Below, piece after piece: positions 35,573-45,282 of a stretch of 64,000 nucleotides of DNA. The translations under genes and the position numbers were made by a program. Position 1 is the first letter of the stretch, and the number at the start of each line of letters is the position of its first letter. The stretch comes from an uncultured Propionibacteriaceae bacterium (GTDB taxonomy: Bacteria; Actinomycetota; Actinomycetes; Propionibacteriales; Propionibacteriaceae), in assembly GCA_938046585.1 (NCBI GenBank), contig CALIWR010000006.1:215000-278999 (forward strand). The letters run 5' to 3'. The notes below the pieces were generated by a model, which saw only the letters and a program-made list of their open reading frames with translations, did no database searches and had not been told where the DNA came from.

Positions 35573-37651
35573 CTATGGGCGCCGGCCGAGCAGAGCTCGG
35601 GCCTTGTCGGCGAGAGCCTCGGCGGTAATCCCGAATTCACGATACAGGACACTGCCTGCGGCGGAGGCGCCGAAGTGGTCGATCCCCAGGGCGTCAGAAT
35701 TCGGGCCCAGGAATTCCTTCCACCCGGTCGGCTCCGCGGCCTCGATCGACACCTTGGCCGCCTGCGACGGCAGCACCTGCTCACGGTAGGCCAGATCTTG
35801 ACGGGCGAACCACTCCTGGCACGGCATTGACACCACCCGGGTGGCGGTCCCCTCGGCCTCCAGCAGGTCTCGGGCCGCGACCGCGATCTCGACCTCGGAG
35901 CCGGTACCGACCAGCACCACCTGCGGGGTCCCGGAACTGGCCTCGACCAGGGTGTACCCGCCCCTGGCGACTCCCGCGGTGGAGGCGAAGCCCGTACCCT
36001 CGCCGCGGTCGAAGACCGTGAGGTCCTGCCGTGACAGGATCAGCGCCGCCGGCCGGTCGGTGGTGGCCAGGATCGTGGCCCAGGCGGCGGTGGTCTCGTT
36101 GGCGTCGCCGGGACGCACCACATCCAGGCCTGGGATCAGCCGCAGTGACGGCACCTGTTCGATCGGCTGGTGGGTGGGGCCGTCCTCACCGACACCGATC
36201 GAGTCATGAGTCCACACGAACACCGATGGGATCCCCGACAGCGCCGCCAGCCGCGCCGGGGGCCGCATGTAGTCGGCGAAGACCAGGAAGGTCGCCCCGT
36301 ACGCCCGGGTCAGCCCAGACAGGTTGATGGCGTTCAGGATGTTGCCCATCGCGTGCTCGCGGATCCCGAAGTGCAGCACCCGACCATTCGGCCCACCGAC
36401 GAAGTCGTGGCTGGAGCGGTCCTGAGGCAGGAACGACGCTTTGCCTTTCATCGTGGTGTTGTTCGAGCCCGCCAGGTCGGCCGAGCCGCCCCACAGTTCC
36501 GGCATCACGTCGGCGATCGCCGAGAGGGTGTCGCCTGACGCGGCCCGGGTTGATTTCTTCCCGGTGAAGACCGGCAGCGCCTCGGACAGGTTCACCGGCT
36601 GGCGGTTGGTGACTCGTTCCAGCAGCGCGGCCGGCTCGGGGTTGGCCTGTTTCCAGGCCGCGAACCGCGGCTCCCACTCGGCCTTGGCGGCCTGGGCACG
36701 CTGCGCCGCATTCTCACGGGTGTGCCGCAGCACCTGCGGGTCGACTTGGAAGCTCTGGGACGGGTCGAACCCGACCGCGGTCTTCAGCCCGGCGATTTCC
36801 TCACCGCCCAGCTTGGCGCCGTGGACCGAGTGGTGGCCGGCCTTGGTCGGCAACGGCCAGCCAATCAGGGTGGTGACCTTGATGAACGAGGGCCGGTCGG
36901 TGACCTTCTGGGCGGCCTGGATCGCCTCGTACAAGTCGGCGACCTTCTCCTGGTAGCCGCTGCCGGCGTTGGTGAAGTCGACGTGCTGGGTGTGCCAGCC
37001 GTACGCGGCGTAGCGGGCCTCGACATCCTCAGTGAAGGCGATCACGGTGTCACCCTCGATCGAGATCCGGTTATCGTCGTAGATCAGGATCAGATTGCCC
37101 AGTCTCTGGGTCGCAGCCAGCGACGACGCCTCAGCGGCCACGCCCTCCTGCAGGCAGCCGTCACCGGCCACACAGTAGACAAAGTGGTCGAAGACCGATT
37201 CCCCCGCGACGGCGGCCGGGTCGTACAGCTGCTGCTCCTTGCGGGCCGCCATCGCAAAACCGACCGCGTTCGCGACCCCGGCCCCCAGCGGTCCGGTGGT
37301 GCATTCGACGCCGGCGGTGTGGTGGACCTCGGGATGGCCGGGGGTCTTGGAGCCCCAGGTGCGTAGCGCGGCAAGGTCGTCGAGCTCCAGCCCGTAGCCG
37401 GCCAGAAAAAGCTGGGTGTACTGCAGCAGCGAGGCGTGACCGGCTGACAGTACGAACCGGTCCCGCCCCAGCCAGAGCGGATCACCAGGATCGGTCCGCA
37501 TCACCTTCTGGTACAGCAGGTACGCGACCGGGGCCAGGGAGATCGCCGTCCCGGGGTGGCCGTTGCCCACCTTCTCTACCGCGTCAGCGGCCAGAACCCG
37601 GGCTGTATCGACGGCCCTCTGGTCAAGGTCGGTCCAGGTCAGTGAGGTCAC
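35573..37651 (-). CDS. tkt: Transketolase
   Basis: A 692-residue TPP enzyme of the non-oxidative pentose phosphate pathway. It shows VGNGHPGTAISLAPVAYLLY, RDRFVLSAGHASLLQY, the TPP motif AGDGCLQEGVAAEASS with DDNRISIEGDT, and the Pyr-domain segment HFGIREHAMGNILNAI. It is full length. It could take in ribose 5-phosphate made by the nucleoside genes at the start of the window. Hairpins flank it on both sides, so it is probably transcribed alone. Confidence 0.95.
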   Translation of the reverse strand: MTSLTWTDLDQRAVDTARVLAADAVEKVGNGHPGTAISLAPVAYLLYQKVMRTDPGDPLWLGRDRFVLSAGHASLLQYTQLFLAGYGLELDDLAALRTWGSKTPGHPEVHHTAGVECTTGPLGAGVANAVGFAMAARKEQQLYDPAAVAGESVFDHFVYCVAGDGCLQEGVAAEASSLAATQRLGNLILIYDDNRISIEGDTVIAFTEDVEARYAAYGWHTQHVDFTNAGSGYQEKVADLYEAIQAAQKVTDRPSFIKVTTLIGWPLPTKAGHHSVHGAKLGGEEIAGLKTAVGFDPSQSFQVDPQVLRHTRENAAQRAQAAKAEWEPRFAAWKQANPEPAALLERVTNRQPVNLSEALPVFTGKKSTRAASGDTLSAIADVMPELWGGSADLAGSNNTTMKGKASFLPQDRSSHDFVGGPNGRVLHFGIREHAMGNILNAINLSGLTRAYGATFLVFADYMRPPARLAALSGIPSVFVWTHDSIGVGEDGPTHQPIEQVPSLRLIPGLDVVRPGDANETTAAWATILATTDRPAALILSRQDLTVFDRGEGTGFASTAGVARGGYTLVEASSGTPQVVLVGTGSEVEIAVAARDLLEAEGTATRVVSMPCQEWFARQDLAYREQVLPSQAAKVSIEAAEPTGWKEFLGPNSDALGIDHFGASAAGSVLYREFGITAEALADKARALLGRRP

Positions 37652-37698
37652 AGATCACCCTTTCGTCAGCGTCATCGCAGGTCACACACTACGACCGC

Positions 37699-37717
37699 AC
37701 TACCCGCTTGGGGTAGT
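37699..37717 (-). terminator. Short hairpin after serA
   Basis: ACTACCC (37699-37705) pairs with GGGTAGT (37711-37717) around a five-base loop, about 20 bases past the serA stop on the minus strand and about 50 bases before the tkt start. It has no T-tract. It may end the serC-serA transcript; the GGTAGT part may instead belong to the tkt promoter region. Confidence 0.45.
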
Positions 37718-37736
37718 CTCTGCCGTCTGTTGCCCA

Positions 37737-38906
37737 TCAGGCTTGGATCACCCGGGCGTTCAGCACCCCGTCGATACTGCGGATCTGGGCCAGTACGGTG
37801 TCACCGACCTGATCCTCGACGTCGATCAAGGTGTATGCCAGCTCACCGCGGGACGTGTTGAGCAGGTCGGCGATGTTGAGCCCCGCCCCGGCCAGTACGG
37901 TCGAGATCTGGCCGACCATGTTGGGCACGTTCGAATTCGCGATCACGATCCGATGAGTGCCTGGGGCGCGGCGCAGGCTGGCTTCGGGGAAGTTGATCGA
38001 GTTCGTGATCTCGCCGCGTTCCAAGAAGGCCCGTAACTGCTCGGCAGCCATCACCGCGCAGTTGTCCTCCGCTTCGGCGGTGGAGGCGCCCAGGTGCGGC
38101 AACGCGATCACGTCCGGACGACCCAGCAGCCCCGACGACGGGAAGTCGCACACGTACCAGCTCAGCCGGCCCGCGTCCAAGGCTGCCAGCACCGCCGGCT
38201 CTTCAACGATCCCGCCGCGGGCGAAATTGAGCAGCACCGACCCGGGTTTCATCAGCGCCAGCCGTTCGGCATTCACCAGGGCTCGGGTGGCGTCGACTAG
38301 CGGCACGTGGACGGTCAGCAGGTCTGAGCCGGCAAAGACCTCTTCGACGGTAGCGGCCCGTTCCACGTCGGCCGACAACTGCCAGGCGTGGTGGATCGCG
38401 ATCTGCGGGTCGTAGCCGAGTACCCGCATCCCCAGCGCCTGGGCCGCATTAGCGACCTGGACCCCGATCGCGCCGAGGCCGACAACCCCAAGGGTCCGGT
38501 CGGGCAGTTCAAAGCCGACGAATGACTTCTTGCCCTTCTCGGTGGCCTCCTGGATCTGGCGGTCATCACCGGTAAGCCCACCGGTGAAGTTCAGCGCCGG
38601 AGCCAGGTTCCGGGCTGCCAGCAGCATCCCGGCGATTACCAATTCCTTGACCGCGTTGGCGTTGGCGCCGGGGGTATTGAAGACCACGATCCCCCTCGCG
38701 CTGAGTTGCGGCACCGGGATGTTGTTGGTCCCGGCTCCGGCCCGGGCCACCCCCAACACCGAGGGCGGCAGATCGACGCCGTGCAGGTTGGCCGAACGAA
38801 CCAGCACGCCCAGCGGCTGCGGCAGGTCCGGGCCGATCTGGTATCCGTCGAGCCGGTCCAGCCCGACCTGGCTGATGGCGTTGTAGGTACGGATCTGGTT
38901 CGACAT
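37737..38906 (-). CDS. serA: D-3-phosphoglycerate dehydrogenase
   Basis: A 389-residue enzyme for the first step of serine synthesis. The NAD motif is VVGLGAIGVQVANAAQALG, the catalytic Arg is in NFARGGIVEEPAV, and the His in LPHLGASTAEAEDN. The C-terminal 75 residues form an ACT domain (NVPNMVGQISTVLAGAGLNI), which usually senses serine. The ATG at 38906 shares one base with the serC stop (TGATG); a GTG at 38909 is a less likely start. Together with serC it gives two of the three steps of the pathway. Confidence 0.93.
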   Translation of the reverse strand: MSNQIRTYNAISQVGLDRLDGYQIGPDLPQPLGVLVRSANLHGVDLPPSVLGVARAGAGTNNIPVPQLSARGIVVFNTPGANANAVKELVIAGMLLAARNLAPALNFTGGLTGDDRQIQEATEKGKKSFVGFELPDRTLGVVGLGAIGVQVANAAQALGMRVLGYDPQIAIHHAWQLSADVERAATVEEVFAGSDLLTVHVPLVDATRALVNAERLALMKPGSVLLNFARGGIVEEPAVLAALDAGRLSWYVCDFPSSGLLGRPDVIALPHLGASTAEAEDNCAVMAAEQLRAFLERGEITNSINFPEASLRRAPGTHRIVIANSNVPNMVGQISTVLAGAGLNIADLLNTSRGELAYTLIDVEDQVGDTVLAQIRSIDGVLNARVIQA

Positions 38907-39988
38907 CACCTGTTCTGCTTTGCAAAGTCATCCATGAACTGCAGCAACGCGTCCACGCCCTCGCGCGGCATCGCGTTGTAGATGCTGGCCCGCATCCCGC
39001 CCACCGAGCGGTGACCGGCCAGGTTCGTCAGCCCGGCGGCAGTGGCTTCGGCCACGAATTGCTTGTCCAGTTCCGGCTTCGCCAGCAGGAACGGCACGTT
39101 CATCATCGAGCGGGCATTCGGCGCGACCGGGTTGGAGTAGAAATCATGCCCGTCGATGAAGCCGTACAGGGCTTCGGCTTTCTCCCGGTTGATCCGGCCG
39201 ATGCCCTCGGTACCGCCCTGCCGTTCGACCCAGGCCAGGATCTTGCCCAGCAGGTAGATCCCGAAGGTTGGGGGCGTGTTGACCATCGAATCGGCGCCAG
39301 CCATCTGGGTCCAGTCGACCACGGTCGGGGTCTCAGGCCGGGCCTGGCCGAGCAGGTCCCGGCGGACTACGACGACCGCCATCCCGGCTGGTCCGAGGTT
39401 CTTCTGGGTGCCGGCGTAGATTACGGCGAATCTCGTGACGTCGATCGGCTGGGACAGGATCATCGAGCTCATGTCAGCCACCAGTGGCACCTCGCCGGTC
39501 TGCGGTACGTAGTCGAAGGCCACGCCGCCGATGGTCTCGTTGGGGGTGTAATGGAGGTATCTCGCGCCCTCGGTGATCCGGTACGAGCCGGCAGCCGGAA
39601 CCGTGGTGTAGCCCGACTCGGCCTCGTCGGCGATCACCTGGGTGACGGTGCCGAACCTCTTCGACTCAGCGATCGCCTTCTTCGACCACTGCCCGGTGTT
39701 GAGGAAGTCGACCTGATCCCCCGCGGCGGTGAGGTTCAGCGGCACCGCCGCGAACTGCCCGGTCGCCCCGCCCTGCAGGAAGAGCACCGCATAGTCGTCG
39801 GGCACCCCCATCACCGAACGGAACCGGGCCTCGGTCTCAGCAGCGCAGGCGACGAAGGCTTTGCCTCGATGGGAGACCTCCATCACCGACATGCCTGAGC
39901 CCTCCCAGTCGGTGAGCTCAGCCCGGGCTTCCTCCAGCACCTCAAGGGGCATCACAGCTGGACCGGCAGAGAAGTTATAGACGCGCAT
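38906..39988 (-). CDS. serC: Phosphoserine aminotransferase
   Basis: A 360-residue class V aminotransferase that converts 3-phosphohydroxypyruvate and glutamate to phosphoserine. It starts MRVYNFSAGPAVMPLEVLEE; the PLP lysine lies in VIYAGTQKNLGPAGMAVV, and the C-terminal GHRSVGGMRASIYNAM is typical of SerC. This is the E. coli-like form rather than the mycobacterial one. It is first in the serC-serA pair. Confidence 0.95.
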   Translation of the reverse strand: MRVYNFSAGPAVMPLEVLEEARAELTDWEGSGMSVMEVSHRGKAFVACAAETEARFRSVMGVPDDYAVLFLQGGATGQFAAVPLNLTAAGDQVDFLNTGQWSKKAIAESKRFGTVTQVIADEAESGYTTVPAAGSYRITEGARYLHYTPNETIGGVAFDYVPQTGEVPLVADMSSMILSQPIDVTRFAVIYAGTQKNLGPAGMAVVVVRRDLLGQARPETPTVVDWTQMAGADSMVNTPPTFGIYLLGKILAWVERQGGTEGIGRINREKAEALYGFIDGHDFYSNPVAPNARSMMNVPFLLAKPELDKQFVAEATAAGLTNLAGHRSVGGMRASIYNAMPREGVDALLQFMDDFAKQNR

Positions 39989-40088
39989 ACCACGATCCTA
40001 GAGCGGCCGACTGCGGCCCGCCGGGGCACTGCCTCATTCGCCGTCGCCGGTGACTCCTCACGGCCGAGCAGCTCGTGGGCGCGCCGAC

Positions 40089-40937
40089 TCAGCGGCTCCG
40101 AACCACCACCGCACCACTGGCCACATCGGCGAGGCAACGGCGGTAGCGGCCACGGTCCAGCAACGACGACCACAGGCCGACCAGCAGCGGCAGTCCGGCC
40201 ACGACGACCAGGGCACGGACGAGTCCCCGTCGCCATCCGATGCTCCGGCCGGTATGGGCGTCCGCGAGGCGGATCTCGACGGTCCGCATCCCCAGCGTCG
40301 CACCGCCACCCCAGCCGCCGGCCAGGTAGGCCAGTGCCGCCACAGCCGCGCCTAATGCCAGCAGCAGGGGCTGGGAGGGCTGTAGCGTCCAGCCGATCCC
40401 CCCGACCACCAGGCCGATCAGGGCCAGGTCGATCAGCAGGGAGACTGCTCGGCTCGTGAGTGGCGCCGCCGGCAGGTCCACCAGGCCGGGTCGCGCCATC
40501 CCCGCCAGCGACCAGCGAGGCGCCTGCTCCGGCTGCGGGTGGCGCCTGCGGGCCTGCTCACCGGTCGTCACCAGGTTGCGAATCCGCTCCACTTCGATGG
40601 TCAGCAGGTCGATCTGATCCTCGGTGTACGGGGTCTGCTGATCGGGCGCCATGGTGGTCAGCCGCTCCAGCCAAGCGATTTGCTCACCGCCGCGGATCTG
40701 CCGAGTCCAGGCGCTGCCGTCCCACCAGCGTTCGACATCGACCGGGTCGTGGGGGCGCCGGAACCACCCGGCCTGCCCTGCCGGCGGCTCGGCAGGATCT
40801 AGGTCGCCGGTCGCGTACCGGACCGGGTCCAGACCGCAGTGCGAGCACGGCTGCGGGTACACGATGTGGGTGCCGCAGGCCCGGCAGGCCACCGGAACGC
40901 CGTACCGGCTGAAACCAGAACGAACTGACGTGGTCAT
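40089..40937 (-). CDS. Zinc-ribbon, DUF2510 and RDD domain membrane protein
   Basis: A 282-residue protein made of three parts. Residues 15-35 have two CxxC pairs (CRACGTHIVYPQPCSHCG), a zinc ribbon. Next, near residue 60, is the DUF2510 pattern VERWWDGSAWTRQIRGG. The C-terminal 140 residues are an RDD domain with three or four helices and the conserved Arg/Asp residues in PLTSRAVSLLIDLALIG. Function is unknown; RDD proteins may be ion exchangers. The second ATG at 40937 is chosen because a G-rich site lies 8 bases ahead of it, while the first ATG at 40946 abuts that site. Confidence 0.8.
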   Translation of the reverse strand: MTTSVRSGFSRYGVPVACRACGTHIVYPQPCSHCGLDPVRYATGDLDPAEPPAGQAGWFRRPHDPVDVERWWDGSAWTRQIRGGEQIAWLERLTTMAPDQQTPYTEDQIDLLTIEVERIRNLVTTGEQARRRHPQPEQAPRWSLAGMARPGLVDLPAAPLTSRAVSLLIDLALIGLVVGGIGWTLQPSQPLLLALGAAVAALAYLAGGWGGGATLGMRTVEIRLADAHTGRSIGWRRGLVRALVVVAGLPLLVGLWSSLLDRGRYRRCLADVASGAVVVRSR

Positions 40938-41039
40938 AGCTCGCATCCCCCCAGAATTGGAGCCTCTTCATACAGCCCCCCGCTGTACGGCAACGATGGT
41001 AGAGGGACCGAACCAGCCACGCAATCAGATCTGACTGCG

Positions 41040-41651
41040 TCAGACCCAGCTGTGACGACGATAAGCCCGGCGCAGATCCCAGATCCCGTGGATCGCCAGC
41101 AGCGGTTTCGCCAGGGTCCATTCCCCGAACCGGTAGGTACGCCCGGCGCTCAGCCGCCGCTCAAGATCGGGCCGCTGGCGGCACAAATAGAGTCGAGCCT
41201 TGTCGACGTGATGCGGGGTGGAGACGATCGTGATCCGGTCTGCGTCCGCCACCCGTGCGATCAGGCAGGCCACATTCTGCCAGGTGGTACGGGAGACCTC
41301 GTCGAGCACCAGCTCACCGCGGTACCCGAGCTCACGGGCGTAGGCCGCCATCACGGCGGCCTCGCTGGCTGGTCCGGCGACCGGACCACCGCAGAGCATC
41401 AACCGGCTGCTGCTGGCGCCCGGATCGACCGATCGCAGGCCGGCCCGGACCCGCCACCGGTTCATGGCATTAGCCCGCCGGCCACGGTTGCGGAAGCCCA
41501 AGACCACGACCACTTGGCTGCCGGCCTGGGGCCCGGCCCTCATCCGACATGACGAGCGCCAGGTGACCCATTCACCCCACAGCAGGACCGCCAGTGTTGC
41601 GGCTGGCAGCCAGCGCCACCACGAACGACGCTGCGGATCAGATCGAGACAC
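41040..41651 (-). CDS. YdcF/DUF218-family protein with N-terminal helix
   Basis: A 203-residue protein with one N-terminal hydrophobic segment (WLPAATLAVLLWGEWVTW) and a DUF218 domain: VVVLGFRNRG, LMLCGGPVAGPASEAAVMAA, LVLDEVSRTTWQNVACLI and TIVSTPHHVDKARLYL. The family includes SanA/ElyC, linked to cell envelope maintenance; the chemistry is unsettled. A second, larger DUF218 protein is encoded at 46678-47760. Confidence 0.85.
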   Translation of the reverse strand: MSRSDPQRRSWWRWLPAATLAVLLWGEWVTWRSSCRMRAGPQAGSQVVVVLGFRNRGRRANAMNRWRVRAGLRSVDPGASSSRLMLCGGPVAGPASEAAVMAAYARELGYRGELVLDEVSRTTWQNVACLIARVADADRITIVSTPHHVDKARLYLCRQRPDLERRLSAGRTYRFGEWTLAKPLLAIHGIWDLRRAYRRHSWV

Positions 41652-41822
41652 CTGAGCAGGTTAGCCCCGGGCCGGAATCTGATCTCGTGACGGCGACAGA
41701 GTGATGGATAAGAGACCTCAGGTGATCCTTTATTCACGGCCTATCGGGACTGTCAGTTATCTAGACTGGACGGCGTTGGGTTCACCCCCGACACCGTGAA
41801 CTGCCATGAGGGAGGAACCGCA

Positions 41823-42851
41823 ATGAAGAGGGCCGTGAGGATTCTATTCAGGATCATCGTTAGCTGTATCATCGTCGCTATTGTCCTGACGGCGGTCATC
41901 GTCGGTCTGCGCCGGTACAATGGGCGGACCTATCCCGTGATGCAACACGCCACGGCTGGCCGCGACAAGGCCGCGTATCCCACCAATGCCGAGGTGCGAT
42001 CGATCCAGGGCACATATCTCAACGGTTTCCATTTCAGCCCGCCCCACCGGTCTCATCCCGGAACGGTCGTGCTCTTCGGCGGTTCGGAGGGCTCAGCGCC
42101 GTACGCCGATGCCAAGAAGCTCGCCGACCAGGGCTACGAGGTGCTGGCGCTGTATTTCTTCGGGCAACCCAACCAGAGACCCCGGATGGCGAATGTGCCC
42201 CTCGATCAGTACACTGAGATCGAGTCGTATATCAAGACGAACATCACCCACCCAACCCCGATCACGGTCATCGGATCGTCACGCGGAGCCGAGTTCAGCG
42301 CCCAACTCGCGTCCCACGGATTCCCGATCGACAACCTGGTGAACTACGCCCCCACCGATCGCTCCTATCCTGGCGAATTCGACCCGAGAAATCCCCGGGT
42401 GGAGTATCCACCGTTCACCTACCAGGGCATGCCCGTCCCGTTCGCAGGCTATGGACACAACAGCAGTCGAGTCATGGCCGATTTCTTCTGGGATCAACTC
42501 ACAGGAAGACCCATGTACCTGCGACCAATGCACGTCGAAGCGGCTTCTCATGCCGAGTCATCGTCCGCGATCCGGCTGGACTCCTTCCAGGGCAACGCTG
42601 TCTTCTTCGCCGGCGGCCAGGACCGCATGTGGCAGTCTGAGATCGCGGCAACGCACCTGGCCGCGCAGTCTGGCCGGTTTAAGGTCTTCATCTTCCCCGA
42701 TGCCGGCCACGTCTTCAGCGAAAACATCGCCGCGCTCGGCAACGGCTGGCAGATTACGCTCGGCGGCACAGCCGAGGGCTCGGCCAATGCCCTGCGCAGA
42801 TCCGACCACATCCTGTCCGAATGCCTCGCCGAGTGGCACGGCAGCCTCTGA
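41823..42851 (+). CDS. BAAT/acyl-CoA thioester hydrolase C-terminal family alpha/beta hydrolase, membrane-anchored
   Basis: A 342-residue protein with an N-terminal anchor helix (ILFRIIVSCIIVAIVLTAV) and an alpha/beta-hydrolase domain of the BAAT_C type. The nucleophile elbow is TVIGSSRGAEFSAQL (Ser near residue 153), with a likely Asp in FAGGQDRMWQSE and His in PDAGHVFSE, so the triad is intact. The family covers bile-acid CoA:amino acid N-acyltransferases, acyl-CoA thioesterases and secreted hydrolases. GGGAGGA lies 7 bases before the ATG at 41823; the in-frame ATG at 41796 lacks one. The sequence is more A/T-rich than its neighbours. Confidence 0.82.
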   Translation: MKRAVRILFRIIVSCIIVAIVLTAVIVGLRRYNGRTYPVMQHATAGRDKAAYPTNAEVRSIQGTYLNGFHFSPPHRSHPGTVVLFGGSEGSAPYADAKKLADQGYEVLALYFFGQPNQRPRMANVPLDQYTEIESYIKTNITHPTPITVIGSSRGAEFSAQLASHGFPIDNLVNYAPTDRSYPGEFDPRNPRVEYPPFTYQGMPVPFAGYGHNSSRVMADFFWDQLTGRPMYLRPMHVEAASHAESSSAIRLDSFQGNAVFFAGGQDRMWQSEIAATHLAAQSGRFKVFIFPDAGHVFSENIAALGNGWQITLGGTAEGSANALRRSDHILSECLAEWHGSL

Positions 42852-42953
42852 CTGCCCGCACATGGCTGACCGGGAGGCGTTGGGGACCTCTCGGCCAGCT
42901 GCTGCCGACCCTGATCTGATGGTCCGAGCCTTCACTCGACCTGGCCGGTGCGG

Positions 42954-45191
42954 TCAGCCCACCATCAGTTCGGTCCTCAGATCAGCAGCCGAGGAGCCAC
43001 CCACCCAGACGTCGATGGTGGTGGCGTCCAGGACCCAGTCACGGCAGTCGGCTGACCAGTACCGCAGCTGCTGGGGACCCAGCGGCAGGCGGACGGTTCG
43101 GGTCTGCCCGGGAGCCAAGGTGATCCGCTGGAACCCCTTCAGCTCCCGGATCGGCCGGGTAGCCTGCCCGTACCGCTGGTGGATGTACAGCTGGACCACC
43201 TCGTCGGTCTCCCGCTCGGAAGTGTTGGTGACGTCGACCAGGGCCGTGGTGGTACCCCCCACCGCGATCCGGGGCGGATCGAGCCGCAGATTCTGATAGC
43301 GGATGTCCGCGTACGACAGGCCGTGCCCGAAGCAAAACAGCGGCGTCGAGGGGGCATCCCAGTAGCGCTCGTGCTGAGCCTCGGGTTGGAAGGTGCGGTA
43401 GTGGTTGTAGACCATCGGCAGCTGCCCGACCGACCGCGGCCAGGTGAACGGGAGCCGGCCGGCCGGTGAGCAGTCCCCGTATAGTGCCGCCGCAACCGCC
43501 TCGCCGCCGCGGACCCCCGGATACCAGACCTGCATCACGGCCGCGGCCTGCTCGGCGGCCCAGCCGATCTGCAACGGCCGCCCGCTCATCACCAGGACTA
43601 CGGTCGGGGTACCGGTGGCGACCACTGCCTCCAGCAGCTCCTGCTGACGACCCGGCAATTCCAGGGTGGAGACGCAGGCCCGCTCCCCAATCATGTTTTG
43701 GCTCTGCCCGACAACCACCACAGCCACCTCGCTGTCGCGGGCCAGCTGGGCTGCCCGGGCCAGTTCAGCCTCGGCATCAAAGTTCTCCGGCCAGACCATC
43801 AACTCCTGATCCTGGGCGTCGAACATCGACGGATAGAGCCGCTCACCCGGCAGCGCCCCGGGGGCGTAACGGACCTCGACACCAGCGCCGGCGCGACGTC
43901 GGATCCCCTCCAGGATCGTGACTGATTCTGTCAGGTTATAGTCAAAGATCCACGGTCCGAGCAGGTCCCGGGGAGAATCCGCCAGCGGCCCCAGTACCGC
44001 CACCGACCGTGGCGCGGCCAGCGGCAGAACACCGGTATTGGTCAGCAGCACCAGGGTCTTCTCGGCGGCAACCCGGGCGGTCTCGCGGTGGTCGGCCCGG
44101 TTCACGGTAGCCTCGGCTGCTTCCTCGTCGACGTACGGTTTTTCGAACAGACCGAGTCGGAATTTGATGCTCAACACCCGCCGTACGGCCTGGTCCAGCT
44201 GTTCCTCGCTGACCCGGCCGGCCCGGACCGCGTCTGGAAGCCGGGAGAAGGCCGGGTCCTCGAAACACATCTCCAGGTCCAGCCCGGCCGACAGGGCCCG
44301 GACCCCGGCGTCGGCCAGGTCACGGGCGAAGTGCTGGGTGTGCAGGGAGCGGACCGCATCGGCGTCACTGACCACGAAACCCTGGAAACCGAAGCGGTCA
44401 CGCAGCACGTCGGTCAGCAACCAGCGGTTGGCGCTGGCTGGGATTCCGTTGAGGTCCATGTAGGCGCTCATGATGTTTTCGGCCCCCGCCTCAACCGCGG
44501 CCTGGAACGGCGGCAGGTAGAGGTTCCACAGCTGGGAGTCGGAGATGTCGGCGTCGTCGTAGTCCCGACCACCGAGCGCGGCGCCGTACCCGGCGAAGTG
44601 TTTGGGGCCGGCCAGGACCCGCTCCGGGCCCAGGTCGCCCTGAAAACCGCGGACCTGGGCAGCGGCGACCGCCGAGCCGAGGCAGGGATCTTCGCCGGCA
44701 CCCTCGACGATCCGGCCCCAGCGGGGGTCGCGGGCGATGTCGACCATCGGGGCGAAGGCCCAGTGGATGCCGACCGCCCGGGCCTCGCGGGCCGCCACCG
44801 TTTGCCCGGCTTCGATGATCTGCGGATCCCAAGAGGCGGCCAGCGCGATCGGAACCGGCAGACCGGTACGCAGCCCGTGGATCACGTCGTAGCCGAACAA
44901 CACCGGGATCCGCAGCCGGTGCCCCTCGATCGCGACCCGCTGCAGTCGGTTGGTCTCGCTGGCGGTGCGCACGAACAGCAGGGAGCCGACCCGGCCGTTG
45001 GCCAGGGCCTCATCAACCGCGCTCAACCGGGCCGCGTCCTCGCCGGGCCCGGCCTGCTGGCCCGGGTTCTGGTTCAGGTAGAAATACTGGGTCAGCTGAC
45101 CGGCCTTCTCCTCCAGCGTCATCCGGGCCAGCAGGTCAGTGACCCGCTCCTCAACCGGCAGGCTGGGATCGTGGTAGGGCTGCGACGACAT
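42954..45191 (-). CDS. Glycoside hydrolase family 3, beta-glucosidase (BglX-like)
   Basis: A 745-residue GH3 enzyme without a signal peptide, so cytoplasmic. The N-terminal barrel has GYDVIHGLRTGLPVPIALA, GPKHFAGYGAALGGRDYDDA and the nucleophile Asp in FQGFVVSDADAVRSLH; the second domain follows (VVVGQSQNMIGERACVSTLE), then a fibronectin-like C-terminal domain (VDVTNTSERETDEVVQLY). Beta-glucosidase or beta-xylosidase activity is expected; the sugar cannot be set. The open frame extends to 45707, but only the ATG at 45191 (GAAAGG upstream) avoids overlapping the neighbouring lipoprotein gene. Confidence 0.9.
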   Translation of the reverse strand: MSSQPYHDPSLPVEERVTDLLARMTLEEKAGQLTQYFYLNQNPGQQAGPGEDAARLSAVDEALANGRVGSLLFVRTASETNRLQRVAIEGHRLRIPVLFGYDVIHGLRTGLPVPIALAASWDPQIIEAGQTVAAREARAVGIHWAFAPMVDIARDPRWGRIVEGAGEDPCLGSAVAAAQVRGFQGDLGPERVLAGPKHFAGYGAALGGRDYDDADISDSQLWNLYLPPFQAAVEAGAENIMSAYMDLNGIPASANRWLLTDVLRDRFGFQGFVVSDADAVRSLHTQHFARDLADAGVRALSAGLDLEMCFEDPAFSRLPDAVRAGRVSEEQLDQAVRRVLSIKFRLGLFEKPYVDEEAAEATVNRADHRETARVAAEKTLVLLTNTGVLPLAAPRSVAVLGPLADSPRDLLGPWIFDYNLTESVTILEGIRRRAGAGVEVRYAPGALPGERLYPSMFDAQDQELMVWPENFDAEAELARAAQLARDSEVAVVVVGQSQNMIGERACVSTLELPGRQQELLEAVVATGTPTVVLVMSGRPLQIGWAAEQAAAVMQVWYPGVRGGEAVAAALYGDCSPAGRLPFTWPRSVGQLPMVYNHYRTFQPEAQHERYWDAPSTPLFCFGHGLSYADIRYQNLRLDPPRIAVGGTTTALVDVTNTSERETDEVVQLYIHQRYGQATRPIRELKGFQRITLAPGQTRTVRLPLGPQQLRYWSADCRDWVLDATTIDVWVGGSSAADLRTELMVG

Positions 45192-45282
45192 CGGCACCGA
45201 CCTTTCTCGCGAGACTGGTGGTACGACCATACGGCTTGGCGCCGACGCCCGGCTTTGCCGACCGACGTGAGCCGAGAACAGA

